Positions 18,338 through 26,970 of a stretch of 42,675 nucleotides of DNA are shown here, piece after piece. The stretch lies in NCBI GenBank assembly GCA_025361705.1, contig JANYJW010000031.1, positions 1 through 42,675 on the forward strand, read 5' to 3'. Numbering within the stretch: the first letter of the stretch is position 1; the number at the start of each line of letters is the position of its first letter. The stretch comes from Gemmatimonas sp. (lineage in GTDB: Bacteria > Gemmatimonadota > Gemmatimonadetes > Gemmatimonadales > Gemmatimonadaceae). The notes under the pieces were generated by a model that saw only the letters and a program-made list of their open reading frames with translations, was not told where the DNA came from and searched no databases. The position numbers and the translations under genes were made by a program.

Positions 18338-18952
18338 ATGGACGACACGCGCGAACGCTTTCTGAAGGCCATTGCCAGCCGGCTGGATGCAGATCGGATC
18401 GTTGAACTGCATCTGTTCAGCCCCATCCGGCAGGGCAATCTTGAGACGGGCGTGGCGGTGGTGGCGGTGGTGGGGGCAGTGGCAACGGGTGGTGCAGCGG
18501 AAGGGGCAGGGACGGCGGGTGAAGCGGGTGCTGAGCCTGCGGTTGAGACCGCGGCCGAGCCGGCGGAATCGCCCGCAGCCGACGCGGACAGCCCGTATGC
18601 CGACACACCGTCCGCCCTTGCATCGTCCGTGTCCGTGCCTGTGTCCGTGCCTGTGTCCGTGCCCGCGTCCGTGCCCGCGTCCGTGCCTGTGTCCGCGCAA
18701 GTTCCCGTCCCCGACGACGGCGATGCTCGCCTCGTCATCTTCACGGCCCGCTATCGGCTGACCCGAAAGGGGCCAGATCGCGGCAAGTGGTTGTTCGAAG
18801 TGGCCGCCACGGCCGACGCCCCGCTGGCCACGGTTGATCAGGTGGCGCGGGGTGTCATCCAGCGGTCCAAGGACCTCACCGAAACCGAGCGACTGAGCGG
18901 CGAACAGCTGCGCACGCTCTTGATGGAGCCCATATGGCGGACGCCGACGTAG
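18338..18952 (+). CDS. Hypothetical protein with a Ser-Val-Pro repeat linker
   Basis: A 204-residue protein of unknown function with two conserved-looking ends and a low-complexity middle. The N-terminal ~45 residues (ERFLKAIASRLDADRIVELH onward) and the C-terminal ~75 residues (RLVIFTARYRLTRKGPDRGK onward) look structured. The last segment is acidic-helical (GEQLRTLL). The centre (about 45-125) is rich in Ala, Pro, Ser, Val and includes SVPV/SVPA repeats encoded by a 12-bp tandem DNA repeat. It probably folds as one split domain with a disordered insert. A promoter reads straight into its ATG. It overlaps the Fur-family gene by 19 bases, implying translational coupling. Confidence 0.8.
   Translation: MDDTRERFLKAIASRLDADRIVELHLFSPIRQGNLETGVAVVAVVGAVATGGAAEGAGTAGEAGAEPAVETAAEPAESPAADADSPYADTPSALASSVSVPVSVPVSVPASVPASVPVSAQVPVPDDGDARLVIFTARYRLTRKGPDRGKWLFEVAATADAPLATVDQVARGVIQRSKDLTETERLSGEQLRTLLMEPIWRTPT
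18631..18690 (+). repeat. 12-bp tandem repeat inside a coding region
   Basis: Five 12-bp units of the form GTCCGTGCCTGT or GTCCGTGCCCGC run from 18631 to 18690, with half units either side. Each encodes Ser-Val-Pro-Val or Ser-Val-Pro-Ala. Because the unit is a multiple of three, changes in copy number would alter linker length without breaking the frame. Confidence 0.9.
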
Positions 18953-19392
18953 GCGAGCGCTTTCGCGCGTTTCTGCGCGACCGGAATCTCCCCGTCACCA
19001 GCCAGCGGCTGGCGATCGCGGAGTTGTTGCTCCACGCGCCGGGGCACCTCTCGGCGGACGACGTGGCCGCCCAGTTGGTGGAGAAGGGGCACACCATCGG
19101 GCTCGCCACGGTCTATCGCACCATCGACCTGCTGGTCGCGTCGGGGTTGGTGCTCGAGCGTGATTTCGGCGAGGGCTTTCGCCGCTTCGAGCCGGCGCGC
19201 GACATGCCGCATCACTACCACCTCACGTGCACCGTGTGCGGCGCCGTCAGCGAGTTCCACGACGACCGCATTGAAGAGATCATCCGCGCGAGTGCCTTGG
19301 CGCGCGGGTTTGTGGCCGCGCGCCACCGACTGCTGATCGGCGGCACGTGCCGCGACTGCCGGAGCAGCTCCCCCGATCGGAGAACGTTGTGA
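18934..19392 (+). CDS. Fur family transcriptional regulator
   Basis: A 152-residue metal-dependent winged-helix repressor of the Fur/PerR/Zur family. The DNA-binding domain shows VTSQRLAIAELLL and the recognition helix GLATVYRTIDLL. The dimerisation domain has the HHYHLTC regulatory-site segment and both structural-zinc CxxC pairs (CTVC and CRDC). These motifs do not separate iron, zinc or peroxide sensing. GGAG stands six bases before the ATG. The gene overlaps the previous one by 19 bases and the next by GTGA, so it is the middle gene of a coupled set with a thiol-redox membrane protein. Confidence 0.93.
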   Translation: MADADVGERFRAFLRDRNLPVTSQRLAIAELLLHAPGHLSADDVAAQLVEKGHTIGLATVYRTIDLLVASGLVLERDFGEGFRRFEPARDMPHHYHLTCTVCGAVSEFHDDRIEEIIRASALARGFVAARHRLLIGGTCRDCRSSSPDRRTL

Positions 19393-20117
19393 ACCAGCCG
19401 GCCACGCTTGGCCTTGCCATCGCCTTCAGCGCGGGACTGCTGAGCTTTCTCTCGCCGTGCGTCCTGCCGCTGGTGCCGAGTTACGTCACGTTCATCACCG
19501 GACTCAGCCTCGAGGACGTGCAGCGCTCGCGCCGCACCGCGCTGGTGCACGCGCTGCTCTTCATCCTCGGCTTCACGCTCATCTTCATGGCACTGGGCGC
19601 CAGCGCCACGGTGCTCGGGCGCGTGCTGCTGACCCAGCGTGTCTGGCTCACCCGCTTCGGCGGCGCGCTGGTGATTGTCTTCGGGCTCTACCTGATGGGC
19701 GTGCTGAACCTCGGCTTCCTGGCGCGCGACACGCGCGTGCACCTCACCGACAAACCCGTGGGGTACCTCGGTACGGTGCTGGTGGGCATTGCCTTCGGGG
19801 CGGGGTGGTCGCCGTGCATCGGGCCCATCCTGGGCGCCATCCTGACCTACACGGCGAGTGAAGCCGACCTCGGGCGCGGCCTCGTGCTGCTGTTCGCGTA
19901 CTCGATGGGACTCGCCATTCCGTTTCTGCTGGCCGCCGTCGCCGTCGAACGCTTTCTCGGGTTCTTCCAGAAGATCCGGACGCAGATGGGGTGGATCAAC
20001 AAGCTGGCCGGTGTGCTGCTGCTCGCGGTGGGCCTGTTGCTGATCACCGACCAGTTTGCCCGCATCGCGGGATTCCTGCAGCAGTACACCCCCGAGTTCA
20101 TCCGCACGCGCATCTAG
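19389..20117 (+). CDS. ccdA: Cytochrome c biogenesis / thiol-disulfide transporter CcdA
   Basis: A 242-residue inner-membrane protein with six hydrophobic segments, which moves reducing equivalents from cytoplasmic thioredoxin to periplasmic thioredoxin-like proteins. The two reactive cysteines lie in the family's proline-framed motifs: Cys24 in FLSPCVLPLVPSY and Cys143 in GWSPCIGPILG. Start: GTG at 19389 overlapping the Fur stop codon, preceded by GGAG. No thioredoxin-like partner follows directly. The partner could be the cytochrome c maturation system; a kinase elsewhere in the window has a c-type haem motif that would need such maturation. Confidence 0.94.
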   Translation: MNQPATLGLAIAFSAGLLSFLSPCVLPLVPSYVTFITGLSLEDVQRSRRTALVHALLFILGFTLIFMALGASATVLGRVLLTQRVWLTRFGGALVIVFGLYLMGVLNLGFLARDTRVHLTDKPVGYLGTVLVGIAFGAGWSPCIGPILGAILTYTASEADLGRGLVLLFAYSMGLAIPFLLAAVAVERFLGFFQKIRTQMGWINKLAGVLLLAVGLLLITDQFARIAGFLQQYTPEFIRTRI

Positions 20118-20176
20118 ACCGCACCGACGGCCGCCGAACGCCTCGGCGCCACAGGCCGCGCACAGGGATCAAGTCG

Positions 20177-21451
20177 ATGGGCGAGACGCCGATGCTCAAT
20201 TACATGATTCACGTTGCAGAGTCCCTGGATGTTCAGCCCCTGCGCACGTCGTTCGCCTCTGCTGAGCGTGCCGCGGGCGACGAGGTGCGTCGCCAGCATG
20301 CCATGCTCGAAGGGCTGGCGTTCGTGCGGGCGTTCCTCGACGCCATGCCGAGCATGTCGGTGGTGCTCAACGCGCAGCGGCAGATTGTCCTGTCCAACAA
20401 GGCGTTTGCCGACTACGTCGGCGCGGGTGACGTTGCGGCGGTGCCGGGCGCAGCGCCGGGTGATGCGTTCGATACGCCGCTGTCGAGTACCATTGGCCGC
20501 CGACCGGGAGAGGCTGCGGGCTGCGTGCACGCCGGCGAGGAAGAAGGCGGTTGTGGGACGACATCGTACTGCCGGCAGTGCGGCGCGGTGCGCGCCATCC
20601 TCAACTCGCAGCTGCACCACGTGCGCGACGTGCAGGAATGCCGCATGATGGTCCGCGTCGCGGACGGCAGCGAGTCGGCGCTCGATTTCCGGGCGTGGGC
20701 CCAGCCGGTGGACGTGGCGGGCGAGACGTTCACCGTGTTCTCGCTGCAGGACATCAGCAACGAGAAGCGGCGCGAGTCGCTGGAGCGGATCTTCTTCAAC
20801 GACGTGATGAACACCGCCGGCGGCCTCAAGGGGCTCGCCGACCTGATGCAGCACGGACGCATGCCCGACTCGACGCTGCGTGAAGTGGCGGCCATGGTGT
20901 CGGATTCGTCCAGCCATCTCATCGAGGAGATCAGCGCGCAGCGTGCGCTGAGCGCCGCCGAGCACGGCGACCTGCAGGTGTCGATGCGTGAGGTGCAGTC
21001 GCTCGAGTTGCTGGACCGCGTCATCCAGCAGTTCCACTCGTTCGCGCTGGGCCGCGGCAAGGAAATCCGGGTGCACGACGCCACGGAGCAGTTCACGTGC
21101 GTCACCGATCCGGTGCTCCTGCGCCGCATCCTCGTGAACCTGGTGAAGAACGCCCTCGAGGCGGTGCCGACCGGCGGGGTGGTGACTATCGGTGCGTGGC
21201 TGGACGGCGACGAGGTCATCTTCTCGGTACACAACACGAACGTGATCCCGCCGGAGGTGCAGCTGCAGGTCTTCCAGCGGTCATTCTCCACCAAGGGGTC
21301 GGGCCGCGGTCTGGGCACGTACAGCGTCAAGTTGCTGGCGGAGCGCTACCTGCACGGGACGGTCTCGTTCGTGTCGGACGAAGCGACCGGCACGACGTTC
21401 CGCGTCCGTTGCCAACGGGTCATCGCCGGCGAGCTGCCCACCGCCACCTGA
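20177..21451 (+). CDS. PAS histidine-kinase-like protein with cysteine cluster, phospho-acceptor His replaced by Asn
   Basis: A soluble 424-residue protein with a PAS-like sensor (about 45-195), a short helical H-box region (about 200-265) and an ATPase domain (about 285-415). The PAS insert has Cys116-x-His118, Cys126, Cys132 and Cys135 (GCGTTSYCRQCGA), a possible metal or redox-thiol site. The segment where the phospho-acceptor His is expected, FFHDVLNTAGG in similar kinases as I remember them, reads FFNDVMNTAGG; codon AAC gives Asn208. The ATP lid and N-box (LVNLVKNALEA) and the G2 region (STKGSGRGLGTYSVKLL) look intact. It may bind ATP without autophosphorylation or use another residue. 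ATG at 20177 has AGGGA about nine bases upstream; ATG 20192 is an alternative. Confidence 0.85.
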   Translation: MGETPMLNYMIHVAESLDVQPLRTSFASAERAAGDEVRRQHAMLEGLAFVRAFLDAMPSMSVVLNAQRQIVLSNKAFADYVGAGDVAAVPGAAPGDAFDTPLSSTIGRRPGEAAGCVHAGEEEGGCGTTSYCRQCGAVRAILNSQLHHVRDVQECRMMVRVADGSESALDFRAWAQPVDVAGETFTVFSLQDISNEKRRESLERIFFNDVMNTAGGLKGLADLMQHGRMPDSTLREVAAMVSDSSSHLIEEISAQRALSAAEHGDLQVSMREVQSLELLDRVIQQFHSFALGRGKEIRVHDATEQFTCVTDPVLLRRILVNLVKNALEAVPTGGVVTIGAWLDGDEVIFSVHNTNVIPPEVQLQVFQRSFSTKGSGRGLGTYSVKLLAERYLHGTVSFVSDEATGTTFRVRCQRVIAGELPTAT

Positions 21452-21481
21452 GCGCCGTTGTGCGCCGCCGGGCCTCCTGAC

Positions 21482-21525
21482 AGCTTTGAAGACGGGCACT
21501 CTTCCGCCCGCAGGAGGATTCGGTC
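21482..21525 (+). promoter_or_regulatory. Lipoprotein-gene leader resembling the corA leader
   Basis: AGCTTTG (21482-21488), then a GGGC/GCCC stem (21494-21497 with 21506-21509) whose 3' side reads CTTCCGCCCGC, and AGGAGG at 21512-21517 before the ATG at 21526. The order and much of the sequence match 13888-13927. The remaining 30 bp of the spacer after the kinase gene shows nothing else. Confidence 0.5.
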
Positions 21526-22410
21526 ATGAAGACGCTCGTTCGCCTCGGGATTGCGCCGATCGCACTGCTGGTCATGCTCGGCGCGTGCAAGACGCAGGAC
21601 GCCACGCCGCAGGCGAGTCGTCAGGTGGAACTCGCTCCAAGCGCGTCCGGGCAGCCCCAGTTGGCGGACACGGCGCGCACCGCCGCAAGTGCGCCCTCAC
21701 CGGTGGACGCGCTCAACGCGCCATCTGACGTGCCTGCTCAGCCGACGCCACGGGCTGCACCCACAAAGGCCTCGCCACCGGCACGCCGTACCAGCCAGCC
21801 GAGCCCAACTGCTGCTGTGCCGAGCGGAGACGGTCGCGAGGCAACGCCTGCGGCGGCGCCCGTGCCCGCGGCGCCGACCACGGGGGTCATCGCCGGCGGT
21901 TCGACGATGTCCGCGGTGTTGGGCGCACGTGTCTGCACCAACACGCACAAGGCCGGTGATCGGGTGACCGCCTCGCTGGCCAGTGCGCTGACCGGCACCA
22001 ACGGCGCGGTCATACCGGCGGGCGCGGTGGTGACGCTTCGCGTCACCGCGTCACAGCGTGGCGAGAACGGCAAGGAAGGCATTCGTCTGGAGTTCGAGCC
22101 GGTCTCCGTATCGGTGGACGGGGCGAGCTATGTCATCGCCGGCAGCGCCAGCATGACGCAAATGGAAACGGTGCGGGCGCAGACCACCGGCGATCAGGCA
22201 AAGAAGGTGGCGGCGGGCGCATTGGTGGGCGCCATTGCCGGGCAGTTGCTTGGCAAGAAGACCAAGTCGACCGTCATCGGTGCCGCCGTCGGCGCGGCCG
22301 CAGGCGGCGCCATTGCCGCAGGGTCAGCCGACTGGAATGGCTGCCTCGGCGAAGGCGGCCGCGTCACCATCACGCTCGCCGGCCCCGTGACAGTGCGCCT
22401 GGCGCCGTAG
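21526..22410 (+). CDS. Glycine-zipper lipoprotein
   Basis: A 294-residue exported protein. The signal peptide ends in a lipobox, LGAC, with the lipidated Cys21. A long Pro/Ala/Ser-rich linker (about 25-120) leads to a beta-rich domain (about 120-215; GDRVTASLASAL, AVIPAGAVVTLRV) and then a glycine zipper (about 226-266: GALVGAIAGQLLG, GAAVGAAAGGAIAAG). The final strands return to the beta domain. Glycine-zipper lipoproteins usually associate with the outer membrane or insert a helical hairpin. The specific role is unknown. AGGAGG precedes the ATG by eight bases. It converges with the gamma-glutamyltransferase gene across 20 bp. Confidence 0.85.
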   Translation: MKTLVRLGIAPIALLVMLGACKTQDATPQASRQVELAPSASGQPQLADTARTAASAPSPVDALNAPSDVPAQPTPRAAPTKASPPARRTSQPSPTAAVPSGDGREATPAAAPVPAAPTTGVIAGGSTMSAVLGARVCTNTHKAGDRVTASLASALTGTNGAVIPAGAVVTLRVTASQRGENGKEGIRLEFEPVSVSVDGASYVIAGSASMTQMETVRAQTTGDQAKKVAAGALVGAIAGQLLGKKTKSTVIGAAVGAAAGGAIAAGSADWNGCLGEGGRVTITLAGPVTVRLAP

Positions 22411-22430
22411 GTCTTCCCGTCTCTGTCCCT
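22411..22430. repeat. Pyrimidine-rich convergent spacer, possible heptamer relic
   Basis: The 20-bp spacer between two stop codons is almost pure pyrimidine with GTC at 22411, 22419 and 22425. Spacing is 8 and 6 rather than 7, so kinship with the heptamer arrays is only suggestive. No hairpin terminator is seen for either gene. Confidence 0.3.
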
Positions 22431-24164
<1,734 letters not shown>

Positions 24165-24188
24165 CGAATGCTCCGCAGGGAAGAATGA

Positions 24189-24872
24189 CTATTGGCCGAG
24201 CCGCAGGCGTGCGCTGAACCGCAGCGTGTTGAACGCCGTGTAGCCACGCGTTGCCGTGCCGACGGCGCCGGACGTCTGCATCTCGTGGCGCGTCTGCAGC
24301 ATGTCGTAGTGCACCGCCGCTTCGAGGCGATCCCCAAGGGGCATGCCGATGCCTACGGACACGGAGTACGTGAAATCGTCGTTTGAGGCGATGATGGGCA
24401 GCGTGGCGCCGTCGCGTCCTGTGAGGGCGCTCCAGCGCGTGAGCCCCGCGCCGAGCTCCACAATCTGCCGCAGGGCGCTGGCGAACAGCGGCGTTGCGCG
24501 CCGATAGGTGCCCAGCATCACCTGCGACTGCACCTGGCCTGCGCAGCCCGTGCATGCCGTGCCTTGAAACGTCAGCGGCACCACGGCGCGCCGCACCGAC
24601 ACGCCAACGGAGCGGTCGCTGTTCCCCAGGTCGAGGGCGACTTCCAGAGGCTTGGCCTGCAGCATGCGCCAGATGCCGCCGCTCGCGTTGTCCGAGAGCG
24701 TAACCGCACGCGTGTCGCCGCTGCCGGCGCTGAGCCAGAGGGCGTTGCCCGCATAGCTGCGGGGCGCGCCAAAATACTGGGCGCCGGCCGGGGTCGCCAC
24801 GGCAAGGGCAATGAGAATGGTAGACAGGGCTCGCACGCCCAGTAACTTAGCACGATCGGCTGTGGCACCCAT
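24189..24872 (-). CDS. Putative outer-membrane beta-barrel protein
   Basis: A 227-residue exported protein of unknown function. A cleavable signal peptide ends near ATPAGAQ, and the mature part is rich in alternating polar/hydrophobic strands (YSVSVGIGMPLG, LEAAVHYDMLQ, NTLRFSARLRLG), consistent with a small barrel. A CxxC-like TACTGCAG occurs mid-protein. The ATG at 24872 is chosen because GGAGGAG stands seven bases upstream; longer frames reach into murQ. It heads a two-gene transcript with gamma-glutamyltransferase and is divergent from murQ, with only 28 bp between start codons. Confidence 0.72.
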   Translation of the reverse strand: MGATADRAKLLGVRALSTILIALAVATPAGAQYFGAPRSYAGNALWLSAGSGDTRAVTLSDNASGGIWRMLQAKPLEVALDLGNSDRSVGVSVRRAVVPLTFQGTACTGCAGQVQSQVMLGTYRRATPLFASALRQIVELGAGLTRWSALTGRDGATLPIIASNDDFTYSVSVGIGMPLGDRLEAAVHYDMLQTRHEMQTSGAVGTATRGYTAFNTLRFSARLRLGQ

Positions 24873-24900
24873 AGGCTGTCTCCTCCGTCCCGTTCCTGTC

Positions 24901-25815
24901 GTGCTTGATCCCCGTATCACCGAACAGCGCAATCCGCGCTCGGCCGGCATCGACCTTGCCTCGCCGGCAGAAATCGTCGCCCTCATGAACGCCGAGGACG
25001 CCGGGGTTCCCGCTGCCGTTGCCGCGCAAGCGGAACATATCGCCCGTGCAGTGGCCGCCGCCGAGGAAACGTTCCGCGCGGGCGGCCGCCTCTTCTATGT
25101 GGGGGCAGGCACCTCGGGGCGGCTCGGTGTGCTCGACGCCTCCGAATGTCCGCCCACCTACGGCGTGGACCCCGACATGGTGCAGGGCATCATCGCCGGC
25201 GGCCTGCCGGCGCTCACGCGTGCGCAGGAGGGGGCAGAGGACCGTCCTGCCGGCGCCCGCGACGACCTCACGCAGGCCGGCGTCCGCGCCGGCGACTTCG
25301 TGGTCGGTATTGCCGCCAGCGGCACGACGCCCTACGTGCGCGCCGCACTGGAGCACGCCCGATCCCTTGGCGCGCGCACGGCGATTGTTGCCTGCTCGCC
25401 GCCGCCCGCCGAGACGCTCGCCGCGGCCGACATCGCCATCGTCGTCATCACGGGCCCCGAGGTGGTGACGGGCTCCACGCGCATGAAGGCGGGCACGGCC
25501 ACCAAGCTGGTGCTCAACACCATCACCACCGGTGCGATGATTCGCATCGGCAAGACGTACGGCAACCTGATGGTGGACCTGCAGGCCACCAATGCGAAGC
25601 TCGAAGATCGCAGCGAACGCATCTTGTGCGAAGTCTGCGGCGTCACACGCGAAGAGGCGCGGGACCTGCTCGGGCAGTCGGGGCGCCGCGTCAAGACCGC
25701 CATCGTGATGCAGAAGCTCGGGGTAAGCCGGGACGAGGCCGATCGGCGTCTGGCCGCGCAGGGCGGCGTGGTGCGTCGAGTCATTCCCGACGCGCCGCCG
25801 CCGGTGCAGGTGTGA
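24901..25815 (+). CDS. murQ: N-acetylmuramic acid 6-phosphate etherase
   Basis: Cleaves the D-lactyl ether of MurNAc-6-phosphate to GlcNAc-6-phosphate and D-lactate in the cytoplasm; 304 residues, normal. The SIS-domain signatures are present: TEQRNP near the N-terminus, GAGTSGRLGVLDASECPPT with Glu82 (probably the E. coli Glu83 acid/base), EGAEDR around 108-113, and GPEVVTGSTRMKAGTATK. The GTG at 24901 fits the usual N-terminus, but no Shine-Dalgarno sequence precedes it; an in-frame GTG at 24862 would add 13 residues. It is the first gene of a murQ-anmK-nagZ operon and divergent from the barrel-like gene. Confidence 0.96.
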   Translation: MLDPRITEQRNPRSAGIDLASPAEIVALMNAEDAGVPAAVAAQAEHIARAVAAAEETFRAGGRLFYVGAGTSGRLGVLDASECPPTYGVDPDMVQGIIAGGLPALTRAQEGAEDRPAGARDDLTQAGVRAGDFVVGIAASGTTPYVRAALEHARSLGARTAIVACSPPPAETLAAADIAIVVITGPEVVTGSTRMKAGTATKLVLNTITTGAMIRIGKTYGNLMVDLQATNAKLEDRSERILCEVCGVTREEARDLLGQSGRRVKTAIVMQKLGVSRDEADRRLAAQGGVVRRVIPDAPPPVQV

Positions 25816-25820
25816 CCGAC

Positions 25821-26963
25821 ATGCACGCGCGTCCGCTCGTGGTCGTCGGGCTGATGTCGGGCACCTCGCACGACGGCATCAGCGCGGCAGTGGTGCGCTT
25901 TGTGCCCGGCGCGCAGGCCACCAGGCCATTGCCCGAGCTGCTGGCGTTCGTGCAGCAGCCGTACGACGATGCGTTTCGTGCGCGCCTGCTCGCCGCCATC
26001 GCGCATCCTGCGCATCCCGGCGACTACACGCGCCTCGACTTCGAGCTGGGCGATCGCCTGGGCGCCGCCGCCGTGCTGGCGATGGCCGAGAGCGGTCTCG
26101 CGCGCAGCGAGGTGGACGCCATTGCATCGCACGGCCACACGGTGTGGCACGACGCGCCGCGCGCCACGTGGCAGTTCGGCCAGCCGGCGGTGATTGCGGA
26201 GCGCACCGGGCGTCCTGTCATTGCCGACTTCCGCACGCGCGACGTCGCCGCACAGGGGCAGGGGGCGCCGCTGGTGCCCATTGCCGATGCGCTGCTCTTT
26301 GCCGGGGCCGAGTGGCGCGCCCTGCAGAACATCGGCGGCATCGGCAACGTCACCGTGGTGCCGCCGGGCGGTGGCGTGGACGGCACGCGCGCCTTTGACA
26401 CGGGACCTGGCGTTGGTGTCGTGGATGCCGTGGTGCGCGCCGTGCGCCCAGACCTGCCGTACGACATTGACGGCGCGCTCGCACTGCGCGGCACGGCCAT
26501 CACACGGGTGGTCGACGACGCGCTGGCGCATCCGTATTTCAGCGCGCCGCCGCCCAAGAGCACCGGGCGCGAGCTCTTTACGCCGGCGTTCGTGGATGAC
26601 CTGATGGCCCAGTGCCGCGCCGCGCATCCCTGGTGCCGCGACGTCGACATGGTCGCCACTGCCGTTGAACTCACGGCGCGCAGCATCGCGCTGGCGTACG
26701 CGCAGTTCATTCCCGAGCCGCTCGCCGACGTGGTGATCTCGGGCGGCGGCGCGCGCAATCCGGCGCTTGTGCAGCGGCTCGACGCGCTGCTCGCGCCGCG
26801 CCTCGTGCGGCAGTTCGACACGCTCTTCTTCGACGGCGACGCCAAGGAAGCGGTGGCCTTCGCGTTCCTCGGCTGGCTGCATGTGCAGGGACTGCCGGGC
26901 AACGTGCCCGCAGCCACCGGCGCGCGCGGTCCGCGCGTGCTCGGCACGTACACGCCCGCGTGA
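25821..26963 (+). CDS. anmK: Anhydro-N-acetylmuramic acid kinase
   Basis: Opens and phosphorylates 1,6-anhydro-MurNAc with ATP to give MurNAc-6-phosphate, the MurQ substrate; 380 residues, the family length. The ASKHA-type ATP motif GLMSGTSHDGISA is near residue 10-22. GGIGNVT, FDTGPGVGVVD and the adenosine-site GGGARNPAL follow in the right order. The ATG at 25821 is five bases after the murQ stop; a GTG at 25812 overlapping that stop is an alternative start. The next gene begins seven bases after its stop, so the three enzymes are co-transcribed. Confidence 0.96.
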   Translation: MHARPLVVVGLMSGTSHDGISAAVVRFVPGAQATRPLPELLAFVQQPYDDAFRARLLAAIAHPAHPGDYTRLDFELGDRLGAAAVLAMAESGLARSEVDAIASHGHTVWHDAPRATWQFGQPAVIAERTGRPVIADFRTRDVAAQGQGAPLVPIADALLFAGAEWRALQNIGGIGNVTVVPPGGGVDGTRAFDTGPGVGVVDAVVRAVRPDLPYDIDGALALRGTAITRVVDDALAHPYFSAPPPKSTGRELFTPAFVDDLMAQCRAAHPWCRDVDMVATAVELTARSIALAYAQFIPEPLADVVISGGGARNPALVQRLDALLAPRLVRQFDTLFFDGDAKEAVAFAFLGWLHVQGLPGNVPAATGARGPRVLGTYTPA

Positions 26964-26970
26964 GCGGCAC

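Noticed and set aside
22411-22430. Fifth heptamer array
   Set aside because: Pyrimidine-rich with three GTC, but spacing is 8 and 6 bp, so the exact 7-bp rule is not met.
24862-24900. Longer murQ starting at GTG 24862
   Set aside because: It would add 13 residues not expected before the conserved TEQRNP region and overlap the start of the divergent gene; no ribosome binding site favours it.
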